A stretch of 36,816 nucleotides of DNA from a virus. Shown in pieces: positions 1-6,082 of the stretch (the stretch's first letter is position 1; each line of letters opens with the position of its first letter). The translations under genes and the position numbers were made by a program. Below the pieces are notes generated by a model. It made no database searches, was not told where the DNA came from, and saw only the letters and a program-made list of their open reading frames with translations. The stretch is from the IMG/VR virus record IMGVR_UViG_3300019730_000001, positions 1 to 36,816 of that record. One strand, written 5' to 3'.

Positions 1-123
1 AAGCATGTCAAATATAAAGAGAATTAAAGTATCAATAGTAGCTTATATGGATAATGAATTACCACCAACTATCAAAGACTTATTTAATAAAGCAGATAAG
101 CCAGAGAATATAGATGTATATAT
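1..123. repeat. Terminal direct repeat, left copy
   Basis: The first 123 bases are identical to the last 123 (36694-36816). Both copies hold the start of the glycosyltransferase gene, which is complete only from the left copy. An exact repeat cut inside a gene, with no regulatory sequence, is what a circular assembly with an overlap gives; a real short terminal redundancy cannot be excluded from sequence alone. The unique genome length is 36,693 bases. Confidence 0.95.
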
Positions 124-1051
124 TTACAATCAAGATACAGTAGATTATGTATATAAAGGTAAATATAATGTTAATATATTTCATATTACACCAGAAGATA
201 GTGATGGTTATTCTTCTTGTAGATATGAATTAAATGAAGAGATTATTAAAGATGGAGATGATAAGGATTATTATTTACAAGTTGCACCTCATAGTAGATT
301 TGCTGAAAATTGGGATAGTATTTTAATAGAAGAATATGAAACACTAGCTAAAGAAAATGATAAATTTATATTATGTCATAGACAACATGAATATGATTTG
401 CCTAATAATATTAGAAGTGCACCATATTTCTATGCACCTATTATAGATTGGAATACACAAACTATAACAGGTAGAGAGAAGACTAGTATAATTTCAGATA
501 AAACATTTGAAGTTACTTCTTTTCAAGCAGGTGGAGTATTCTGTAAATTAGACTGGGTTAAAGATGTTAAAGTTAATCCTGAGATATTCTTATGGGGAGA
601 AGAAACTGATATACCTTTAAGAACATTTGGTGCAGGTTATAAAATGTTTCATTTACATAAACCTGTATGTTATCATTTATATCATCAGAAGAATAGAAAA
701 CAAGTAGGTAGGTTATATGAGCCTGAAAGATATGAAACTAGAAATAATAGAGGTAAAAAAATAGTATTTAATAAGTTAATAAACTATGAATATCATAAGC
801 AAAAAGAATGGATGGAGTTAAATAACTTAAACTATAATAAATTATATGAAGTATATAATCAATTTATCAATGGATATAATTTAACAGCAGAACAGAGTAA
901 TTTCTGTAATAATGTAGATAATAGAGTAACTCAGATGAAATTAGATGGTGTTATTAATAAAAACTTCGATGAATTATTGTTTGCAATCAATAAGATAAAT
1001 GATATAATTACAGACTATGAAAAAAAATTAAATAAAAACTTGACAAACTAA
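5..1051 (+). CDS. Glycosyltransferase, GlcNAc-transferase-like (PF11397-type fold)
   Basis: This 348-residue soluble protein resembles the UDP-GlcNAc:polypeptide GlcNAc-transferase family. Visible family blocks are an N-terminal Rossmann-like strand (VSIVAYMD, residues 9-16), a nucleotide/metal segment at 91-104 (LQVAPHSRFAENWD), the acceptor-side block FEVTSFQAGGVF (168-179), WGEETD (197-202) and HLYHQKNRK (224-232). The usual DSH-type metal motif in the 91-104 block reads APH here, so the canonical Asp is missing. No signal peptide or membrane segment is seen. It could modify phage DNA or protein, or host surface sugars. It overlaps the preceding 80-residue gene by 23 bases on the circle, and its 3' end contains the promoter of the recombination genes. 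A 119-base partial copy of the start recurs at 36698-36816 because of the terminal repeat. Confidence 0.75.
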   Translation: MSNIKRIKVSIVAYMDNELPPTIKDLFNKADKPENIDVYIYNQDTVDYVYKGKYNVNIFHITPEDSDGYSSCRYELNEEIIKDGDDKDYYLQVAPHSRFAENWDSILIEEYETLAKENDKFILCHRQHEYDLPNNIRSAPYFYAPIIDWNTQTITGREKTSIISDKTFEVTSFQAGGVFCKLDWVKDVKVNPEIFLWGEETDIPLRTFGAGYKMFHLHKPVCYHLYHQKNRKQVGRLYEPERYETRNNRGKKIVFNKLINYEYHKQKEWMELNNLNYNKLYEVYNQFINGYNLTAEQSNFCNNVDNRVTQMKLDGVINKNFDELLFAINKINDIITDYEKKLNKNLTN

Positions 1052-1068
1052 ACAAAGTATGCTATAAA
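1040..1068 (+). promoter_or_regulatory. Sigma70-type promoter before the recombination genes
   Basis: TTGACA (1040-1045), 17-base spacer, TATAAA (1063-1068), with TG one base upstream of the -10 (extended -10). It overlaps the last codons of the glycosyltransferase gene and lies 33 bases upstream of the annealing-protein start. It belongs to a family of near-identical host-type promoters in this genome. Confidence 0.85.
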
Positions 1069-1100
1069 GGAAATATCTAACAAAGAAAGAGGAGAAAAAA

Positions 1101-1739
1101 ATGACAGAACTATTTAATAAACTATCAAAGATAAATGTAAATGATAAAGTAGAGAAGAAGGGAAACCTTTCTTATCTTAGTTGGGCTTTTGCAGTAGAAG
1201 AAATATCTAAAGCTTGTCCTGACTTTACTTATTCAATACATATGTTTGAAGATAATAATGGTAATCAGTTACCTTATATGTATGATGAGAGAACTGGTTA
1301 TATGGTTATGACATCAATTACTATAGACAAACAAACTAAAACAATGTGGTTGCCTGTAATGGATTTTAAAAATAAATCTAATATGGATGCTAAGATGACA
1401 GATATAAATAAAACACTTATGAGATGTTTAACAAAGAATATCGCCATGTTTGGATTAGGATTATATATATATGCAGGAGAAGATTTACCAGATGCTAATA
1501 CAGAGGTAAGTAAACCTGCTACTCAACCTAAGGTTGAAGTTAAACCTAATAAAGAACAGGCTACTTTAAGTAGTATGTCAGTAGAAGCTAACTTAAAGGC
1601 TATTAACGAAGCTAAATATGTAGAAGAATTATCTGAACTATATAAAGGCTGGAAAGATTTACAAGGTATGGACTCTGATGCTTATAATAAGTTATTAAGA
1701 GCAACTAAAGCTAAGAAACAAAGTGAAGGCTGGAAATAA
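1101..1739 (+). CDS. Single-strand annealing protein, DUF1071 / Sak-like (Rad52 superfamily)
   Basis: The 212-residue protein carries the DUF1071 single-strand annealing core: LSYLSWAFAVEE at 23-34 and a C-terminal core helix/strand block, TDINKTLMRCLTKNIAMFGLGL, at 100-121, followed by YIYAGEDLP. The rest (about 135-212) is a low-complexity linker and a helical tail. Proteins of this type anneal complementary single strands during phage recombination. The gene sits just upstream of a YqaJ exonuclease, with TAATG overlap of stop and start; this is the classical annealase-exonuclease pair. SD AGAGGAG lies a few bases upstream of the ATG. Confidence 0.85.
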   Translation: MTELFNKLSKINVNDKVEKKGNLSYLSWAFAVEEISKACPDFTYSIHMFEDNNGNQLPYMYDERTGYMVMTSITIDKQTKTMWLPVMDFKNKSNMDAKMTDINKTLMRCLTKNIAMFGLGLYIYAGEDLPDANTEVSKPATQPKVEVKPNKEQATLSSMSVEANLKAINEAKYVEELSELYKGWKDLQGMDSDAYNKLLRATKAKKQSEGWK

Positions 1740-2338
1740 TGATTATTCATGAGGAGATAGAGCAAGGAACACCAGAATGGCATGACTTACGTAGAGGTAA
1801 ATTAACTGCGTCTCATGCTACTTCTATAGGTAATTGTGGTAAAGGTTTAGATACATACTGTGTAGAGAAGGTAGCTGAGAGATTATCATGTGGTGAATTA
1901 GAACATTACTCTAATAGACATACTGATAGAGGTAATGAATATGAACCAATGGCTGCAACTATGTATGAATTAGAGACTGGTAATACTACCAAGGAAGTAG
2001 CCTTTGCAGAGTATAATGATTATGTAGGTTGTTCTCCTGATAGATTATGTAATGAAGATGGTTTAATAGAGATTAAATGTCCAGACGATAAAGGATTTTT
2101 ATATGCACTATTAGGAGCAGATATTAAATCAGAATATAAATGGCAAATGCAGATGCAGATGTTAATCACAGGAAGAAAATGGTGTGATTTCGTACAGTTT
2201 AATCCTAACTTCAAGAAGTCTATGCTTATTAGAAGAGTATATCCTGATAAAGAGAAGCAAGATAAGTTATTAGAAGGATTTAAATTAGGTGAACAAAAGA
2301 TAAAAGAAATAGAGGAAAAAGTAAATGCAGTTCAATAA
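1739..2338 (+). CDS. YqaJ-type recombination exonuclease (lambda-exonuclease-like)
   Basis: The 199-residue protein shows the YqaJ viral recombinase pattern: QGTPEWHDLRRGKLTAS (9-25), RGNEYEP (64-70), GCSPDRL (97-103, catalytic Asp101), then EIK (111-113, the E-x-K of the PD-(D/E)XK core) and a Gln/Met-rich helix (QMQMQM). Such enzymes resect one strand of duplex DNA to make the single strand loaded by the annealing protein. It is translationally coupled to the annealing gene upstream (start overlaps the stop) and overlaps the next gene by 14 bases. The length is normal for the family. Confidence 0.9.
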   Translation: MIIHEEIEQGTPEWHDLRRGKLTASHATSIGNCGKGLDTYCVEKVAERLSCGELEHYSNRHTDRGNEYEPMAATMYELETGNTTKEVAFAEYNDYVGCSPDRLCNEDGLIEIKCPDDKGFLYALLGADIKSEYKWQMQMQMLITGRKWCDFVQFNPNFKKSMLIRRVYPDKEKQDKLLEGFKLGEQKIKEIEEKVNAVQ

Positions 2339-2594
2339 AAAAAATAAAGTAACTAAGAAAGAACTACAAGAACAGATTGTACATTATAAGACATTATGTG
2401 AAAATCATATGGAAGGTATTAATAAACTTGTAGCTAAACTAGTACAAGAAGTTGCTAAGACTAAAGATAAAAGAGAGAAAACTAAATTGAAGAAGAAATA
2501 TATAGATTTTTTAGAGACTCTTATCCAACCTTTAGATAAGGATAAGTATATTATTAAACAATGGTTTATACCAGTACCAAAGAAAAGGAAATAA
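2325..2594 (+). CDS. Hypothetical Lys-rich coiled-coil protein
   Basis: An 89-residue, very basic helical protein with no family I recognise. Its start overlaps the end of the exonuclease gene by 14 bases and its stop lies 1 base before the next ATG, so it belongs to the recombination/nucleotide operon. It might be an accessory DNA-binding factor, but nothing in the sequence demonstrates this. Confidence 0.7.
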   Translation: MQFNKKNKVTKKELQEQIVHYKTLCENHMEGINKLVAKLVQEVAKTKDKREKTKLKKKYIDFLETLIQPLDKDKYIIKQWFIPVPKKRK

Positions 2595-2595
2595 T

Positions 2596-2919
2596 ATGTC
2601 AGAAGGAAATAAATTTGATAAAGATAAATTAAGATTAGATTTAATACCAGTAGAAGTATTAGAAGCATTAGCTGAAGTATTAACTTTTGGTGCAAAAAAA
2701 TATGATGCCAGAAACTGGGAAAAAGGAATGAACTGGAGTAGAATCTATGCAAGTGCACAGAGACATTTACTGCAGTTTTATAAAGGAATTGATATAGATG
2801 AAGAAAGTGGTTATCCTCATTTGTATCATGCATTAACGAATCTTGCATTTCTAGTAACATACTATGATAGAAGTGTAGGTAAGGATGACCGTGTAATTAT
2901 TAACAAAGGAGAAAAATAA
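2596..2919 (+). CDS. MazZ-like dATP/dGTP diphosphohydrolase (DUF5664 type)
   Basis: This 107-residue protein matches the small all-alpha nucleotide hydrolase family annotated as dATP/dGTP diphosphohydrolase. The family signature is visible: FGAKKYDARNW near residues 32-42, an acidic DIDEESG segment, and YPHLYHALTNLAFL near 75-88. Related phage enzymes hydrolyse purine dNTPs, and in some phages this supports Z-DNA synthesis; no PurZ or DpoZ partner is visible here, so a nucleotide-pool or anti-defence role is only inferred. It sits between the recombination genes and the SSB-tailed protein, with start/stop overlaps on the 3' side. Confidence 0.8.
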   Translation: MSEGNKFDKDKLRLDLIPVEVLEALAEVLTFGAKKYDARNWEKGMNWSRIYASAQRHLLQFYKGIDIDEESGYPHLYHALTNLAFLVTYYDRSVGKDDRVIINKGEK

Positions 2920-3173
2920 TGACAGAACAAGAATTTGTACAAGGATTATTCGTAGATAAGAAAACATTTGACTGGGGTGAAATTACTACTCTAAGTTTCA
3001 AAGTAGAAGAAATCGTAGAATGGTTAAATAAGAATAAGAATGATAAAGGTTATGTTAATGTAGATATTAAACAATCTAAATCAGGAAAACCTTATGCAGT
3101 AAAGAATACTTTTGTTCCTAAAGCTCAAGCTGAAAGTAAGCAAGATGACTTTAGTGATGAAATACCTTTTTAA
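2919..3173 (+). CDS. Small protein with SSB-like acidic C-terminal tip
   Basis: An 84-residue protein whose last nine residues are DDFSDEIPF, very close to the acidic tip (DDDIPF) by which bacterial SSB recruits its partners. The body carries a plausible beta-rich segment (GYVNVDIKQSKSGKPYAV), and the linker before the tip is Gln/Ser-rich, as in SSB. It is too short to be a clear canonical OB-fold SSB. It may be a minimal ssDNA-binding protein, or a mimic that docks on host SSB-interacting enzymes. It is the last gene of the recombination operon. Confidence 0.6.
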   Translation: MTEQEFVQGLFVDKKTFDWGEITTLSFKVEEIVEWLNKNKNDKGYVNVDIKQSKSGKPYAVKNTFVPKAQAESKQDDFSDEIPF

Positions 3174-3191
3174 GAAAAAAGTAAGAAAAGG

Positions 3192-3220
3192 TTACATTAA
3201 TTAAAATTATATGTTATAAT
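3192..3220 (+). promoter_or_regulatory. Sigma70-type promoter before the lysis cassette
   Basis: TTACAT (3192-3197), exactly 17 bases, TATAAT (3215-3220). It lies 69 bases upstream of the holin-like gene, so the lysis genes can be expressed separately from the recombination operon. Unlike the other plus-strand promoters it has a perfect -10 and no TGn extension. Confidence 0.7.
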
Positions 3221-3227
3221 GAAATTG

Positions 3228-3263
3228 TAGCCATAGGTATTTCGTAATTTTTCCCTATGGCTA
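3228..3263 (+). promoter_or_regulatory. 5' leader hairpin of the lysis transcript
   Basis: TAGCCATAGG (3228-3237) and CCTATGGCTA (3254-3263) form a perfect 10-bp stem with a 16-base AT-rich loop. It begins about where the transcript from the promoter at 3192-3220 would start. No U-run follows, so it is more likely an mRNA-stabilising or regulatory 5' hairpin than a terminator. Confidence 0.6.
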
Positions 3264-3289
3264 TACTTAACTAAAGAAAGGCAAATATT

Positions 3290-3463
3290 ATGGAAGATTT
3301 AATTTATCAAGTAATTACATTAATCTTATCAGTAACAGGTGCATGTGCATGGATTGCTACAAGATTAAAAGAAACACCTGAAAACAAATGGTTAGCTTTA
3401 TTATATAAAGTAGTTAACTATGTAGGTGCTAATGTATTCCACGCAAAAAATAAGGTGGACTAA
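3290..3463 (+). CDS. Small membrane protein, holin candidate
   Basis: A 57-residue protein with a short acidic N-terminus, one hydrophobic helix (about residues 5-24) and an amphipathic, mildly basic C-terminal part. It has an AAAGG SD and its stop overlaps the i-spanin start as TAATG. Position just upstream of the spanin pair, plus its size and single membrane segment, suggest a holin or other lysis membrane protein. No sequence family was recognised. Confidence 0.6.
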   Translation: MEDLIYQVITLILSVTGACAWIATRLKETPENKWLALLYKVVNYVGANVFHAKNKVD

Positions 3464-3666
3464 TGAATACGTACGTTATACTAGTAGTGGTTTCAATCCT
3501 GTTCTCACTACTAGTTATAGCTTATAGAGCAGGTAAAAAGATACAACAAAATAAACAGTTAAAAGAAGATGTAAGGAGTTTAAATAATGCAAATAAGATT
3601 CGTAAAAATAATAGCAGTCTTACTCGTACTCAACTTCTTGACAAGCTGCACTCACTGCGTAAATGA
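3463..3666 (+). CDS. i-spanin (Rz-like inner-membrane subunit)
   Basis: A 67-residue protein with an N-terminal membrane anchor (about residues 4-22, type II orientation with Arg/Lys after it) and a polar, charged periplasmic helix to the end. The o-spanin gene starts out of frame inside its second half. Rz-like proteins pair with an outer-membrane lipoprotein to fuse the inner and outer membranes in the last step of lysis. It is shorter than lambda Rz, but small phages often have such short versions. Confidence 0.75.
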   Translation: MNTYVILVVVSILFSLLVIAYRAGKKIQQNKQLKEDVRSLNNANKIRKNNSSLTRTQLLDKLHSLRK

Positions 3667-3763
3667 GTGTAGTTTTTCTTTTGACTTAAATGATAAGGCT
3701 ATAGAGAGACTATCAACAGAGAATATTAGAACTATAATTAGTATAGAGGAATACTGTAGGTAG
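3587..3763 (+). CDS. o-spanin (Rz1-like outer-membrane lipoprotein), embedded in the i-spanin gene
   Basis: A 58-residue ORF in a different frame that starts inside the i-spanin gene and runs 97 bases past it. The N-terminus is a lipoprotein signal: MQIRFVK, a hydrophobic stretch, then the lipobox LTSC with Cys21 as the lipidation site. Asn/Cys-rich and acidic sequence follows. SD GTAAGGAG precedes the ATG. A nested, frame-shifted lipoprotein immediately after a type II membrane protein is diagnostic of the Rz/Rz1 arrangement and implies a host with an outer membrane. Confidence 0.85.
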   Translation: MQIRFVKIIAVLLVLNFLTSCTHCVNECSFSFDLNDKAIERLSTENIRTIISIEEYCR

Positions 3764-3782
3764 TTATATAAGGAGATAAAGA

Positions 3783-4154
3783 GTGAATAAGAGAAAAGAA
3801 GATTGGGCGAATGACGATAATAAGTTTGATATCGATTTAAGAAGAGGACAGTTAGCTGAGAGTGAATTAGTAAAGGTATTATGTTCAGATACTATAGAAG
3901 TAAAGAGAGATTTCTTAGCAAATAAGACAGGTAATATAGCAGTAGAGTTTGAAAGTAGAGGAAACTTATCAGGTATATTAACTACAGAAGCAACTCATTG
4001 GGCTTTCGTTTTAGATAATATGACAATCATAGTAGAGATATCTAAATTAAAGAAGTTTATGGATAATACTAATAGTAAGATTGTTAAAGGTGGAGATGAT
4101 AATACAAGTAAAATGGTTCTTATACCACTAATGGAGTTATTTAGATATGCTTAA
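3783..4154 (+). CDS. PD-(D/E)XK nuclease-fold protein
   Basis: This 123-residue protein starts at GTG after SD AAGGAG. The layout is that of a small restriction-endonuclease fold: Glu26 in an N-terminal helix, then TIEVKRD (37-43) with the E-x-K pair Glu39/Lys41, then GNIAVEFESRG (50-60) and SGILTTEATHWAF, a pattern known from phage resolvase/endonuclease-like proteins. It probably cuts or processes branched DNA. It lies two genes upstream of a RusA resolvase. Confidence 0.65.
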   Translation: MNKRKEDWANDDNKFDIDLRRGQLAESELVKVLCSDTIEVKRDFLANKTGNIAVEFESRGNLSGILTTEATHWAFVLDNMTIIVEISKLKKFMDNTNSKIVKGGDDNTSKMVLIPLMELFRYA

Positions 4155-4389
4155 TACTAGGGCTCAAAGAGCAATACAAAAGAATAGATTTGTTGCACTT
4201 AAAGATTATGGTTTTGCACAAACTATTAATTATGCAGGTAAAGATAGAGAAATGTTTTTAAAGATGTGTAAACGTATAGTTAAATATATAGAAGCTAAAG
4301 CATTTGTAGATGGTAAATCAGTTGGTGTACAGAACTATATAGATAGTAGAAAAGGTATTAGGGGGAAACAGAAATCTAATGAAAAGTAA
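4147..4389 (+). CDS. Hypothetical basic protein
   Basis: An 80-residue basic protein, helical by inspection, overlapping the genes on both sides (8 and 11 bases). No family was recognised. The tight overlaps with a nuclease-fold gene and a RusA gene suggest it belongs to the same DNA-processing module. Confidence 0.7.
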   Translation: MLNTRAQRAIQKNRFVALKDYGFAQTINYAGKDREMFLKMCKRIVKYIEAKAFVDGKSVGVQNYIDSRKGIRGKQKSNEK

Positions 4390-4810
4390 AGATGTATATT
4401 ATTATAATATAAACCCTGTTCCTAAACCTAGAATGACACAGGCAGATAGATGGCGTAAACGCCCATGTGTATTAAGATATTTTGATTTTAAAGATAAGGT
4501 TAGAGAATTAGATATTAAGGTAGATAATGGAGACCATATCATATTTGTACTTCCTATGGCTAAATCATGGGGTATGAAGAAGAAGAGAGAAAAATGTAGG
4601 CAACTACATGACCAACGTCCCGATAAGGATAACTTAGAAAAAGCTTTATTAGATGCAGTCTATGATGAAGATTGTGAGATAGCAGATACTAGAGTAACAA
4701 AAATATGGGGGTATAATGGGGAGATAATTATAATAAAGGGAGAATATACTTGGACAGAAAAGTTATTCGCCCAATTAGAGGATATGTGCAATAAATTAAT
4801 CAATAAATAG
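4379..4810 (+). CDS. rusA: RusA-type Holliday junction resolvase
   Basis: The 143-residue protein has the RusA signature: an N-terminal strand with NPVPKPRMT (11-20) and the catalytic block RPDKDNLEKALLDAVYDED (80-98), in which Asp82, Asp84 and Asp92 occupy the metal-binding positions. RusA cuts four-way junctions, debranching recombination intermediates before packaging. This fits with the annealase and exonuclease of the same arm. The length is typical. Confidence 0.9.
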   Translation: MKSKDVYYYNINPVPKPRMTQADRWRKRPCVLRYFDFKDKVRELDIKVDNGDHIIFVLPMAKSWGMKKKREKCRQLHDQRPDKDNLEKALLDAVYDEDCEIADTRVTKIWGYNGEIIIIKGEYTWTEKLFAQLEDMCNKLINK

Positions 4811-4824
4811 GAAGGGAAAGTTAG

Positions 4825-4971
4825 ATGCAAGAAGATATTATATTAAACACAGAAGAAAGAACACCGTGTGAAGTGTGGACAAGAGTTATGGGATATTATA
4901 GGCCTACTAATAGATACAACCAAGGAAAAAAATCTGAATATAATGAGAGAATATTCTTTGAAGAGAAATAA
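4825..4971 (+). CDS. Stand-alone peptide like the C-terminus of anaerobic ribonucleotide reductase NrdD
   Basis: A 48-residue ORF with a clear SD (GGAAGGGAAAG upstream). Residues 15-43 (CEVWTRVMGYYRP, then NQGKKSEYNER) resemble the end of class III ribonucleotide reductase (CEVxxRVxGYxRPxxNWNxGKxEEFxxR). Neither the catalytic barrel nor the Zn-binding CxxC pair is present, and the glycyl-radical RVxGY motif keeps only its core residues. It may be a degenerate remnant or a small modulator of the host enzyme. It is the last plus-strand gene before the shared terminator. Confidence 0.7.
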   Translation: MQEDIILNTEERTPCEVWTRVMGYYRPTNRYNQGKKSEYNERIFFEEK

Positions 4972-4975
4972 AAAA

Positions 4976-4995
4976 AAGCCCCTTAATTGGGGCTT
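4976..4995. terminator. Bidirectional terminator at the convergence of both arms
   Basis: AAGCCCC and GGGGCTT form a 7-bp stem around TTAATT. Reading the minus strand, a run of seven T's follows (A's at 4971-4977 on the plus strand), which suits the end of the late operon. On the plus strand the following AATTATTGTCTTT is a weaker U-tract. It lies 4 bases after the last early gene and 23 bases after the end of the last late gene. Confidence 0.85.
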
Positions 4996-5018
4996 AATTA
5001 TTGTCTTTAGTAATATAT

Positions 5019-5843
5019 TTATTCTACTATATGTCCTTGTGCTATTACTTGAAAGCTATCCAATCCTGTCAAATCATCTTGTATAATACATTGAAACTCA
5101 TCATTAGTATCAGCTGATAGTCTTACAACAACACCATTTTTATCTTGTCCACTGAAACTTCTTCTTCCTCTTAACCCATATAATCCTGCTGGTCCTAAAG
5201 TATCAGGTATATAAGTTACATCATACATATGAGCAGCTAAATCTCCATTAGTTTTAGCATTAAATATATTTTTAGTAATACCGTCTACTTTTCTAAAAAC
5301 TATTCCATTTGTTAATGCTGCAGCACCACCAAATTTACCATCGTCCATAGCTGTAGCATCTGTAATTGATATTAAAAATCTTGTTATATCCCACTTAGTA
5401 CCTGCTGTTAAATTAGCTGGGCTTACTGAGAATATAACTGGAGTTGCACTACCATTTACATTCATATTTTCTGTTCTTTCACTACAACCTCCTGCTGTTG
5501 TAAATGCGAAGTCTAAAGGTGTATCTAAAACTATATCCCAATTACTAGCATTTGCTGAATGACTTAATATTTGTCCTTGATAAAAAGCTGTTCCTTCTTT
5601 AAAACATACTGCATTACCATCTGTTGGCTCTGCGTCTGATGTTATTGTTACTGTTGTATCATCTATAGATGTATTAGTTGTTATTACTAATTCTTGTATT
5701 ATTCTACTTAAATGTAAATCAATTATCTCCGTTGTTTGGTCTTGTACATTTACATCCAAACCATTATTAGTTACATTAGCAAATTCTCTTGTTTGTGGGT
5801 TATATGGTAAAACCCTAGTTACTGTATTAAATATTCTTCTCAT
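5019..5843 (-). CDS. Probable virion/tail-associated protein
   Basis: A 274-residue protein rich in Thr, Asn, Asp and Gly with beta-strand character, as in phage surface proteins. Its C-terminus (GLRGRRSFSGQDKNGVVVRL, then FQCIIQDDLTGLDSF) matches a recurring but unnamed phage late protein I have seen near tail genes. It has no signal peptide or membrane helix. It is the last gene of the late operon, after a holin-like gene, so a decoration or fibre-associated role is inferred. Confidence 0.55.
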   Translation of the reverse strand: MRRIFNTVTRVLPYNPQTREFANVTNNGLDVNVQDQTTEIIDLHLSRIIQELVITTNTSIDDTTVTITSDAEPTDGNAVCFKEGTAFYQGQILSHSANASNWDIVLDTPLDFAFTTAGGCSERTENMNVNGSATPVIFSVSPANLTAGTKWDITRFLISITDATAMDDGKFGGAAALTNGIVFRKVDGITKNIFNAKTNGDLAAHMYDVTYIPDTLGPAGLYGLRGRRSFSGQDKNGVVVRLSADTNDEFQCIIQDDLTGLDSFQVIAQGHIVE

Positions 5844-5854
5844 AATAATCCTCC

Positions 5855-6082
5855 TTATGTCTTATTAGATTTTTCTTTCTCTTCTTTCATTTTATGTTTT
5901 CTTACTTCCCATCTATGCATCCAATGGTACCATGCATCTATAACTTTAAATATAGTATATATTAAAGTAAATACTGCAATAAATAAACCAAGCCAAGTTG
6001 TTGCATTAGATACCCATACAGGTGCTGTTATTCCTGCAGGTATTACTACTGCATCAGTTTTTGTTAACATAGTATGTTTCAT
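5855..6082 (-). CDS. Holin-like small membrane protein
   Basis: A 75-residue protein with one strong hydrophobic helix (about residues 28-48) followed by an aromatic/basic segment (WYHWMHRWEVRKHK) and a highly charged C-terminal tail, the usual design of small holins. It overlaps the upstream membrane-protein gene by 4 bases (ATGA-type coupling). Together with the candidate at 3290-3463 the genome has two possible holins; one may be an antiholin or a different membrane effector. Confidence 0.6.
   Translation of the reverse strand: MKHTMLTKTDAVVIPAGITAPVWVSNATTWLGLFIAVFTLIYTIFKVIDAWYHWMHRWEVRKHKMKEEKEKSNKT

Noticed and set aside
2405-2860. 151-codon minus-strand ORF opposite the small early genes
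   Set aside because: Antisense to two well-supported genes; its Leu/Phe-rich product is typical of reverse-strand reading of AT-rich genes.
3228-3263. Terminator before the lysis cassette
   Set aside because: The stem is perfect but no U-run follows and the promoter is upstream of it, so a leader hairpin fits better.
4868-5086. 72-codon plus-strand ORF over the convergence terminator
   Set aside because: It runs through the terminator and into the antisense of the late gene; the NrdD-like frame has the SD and homology.
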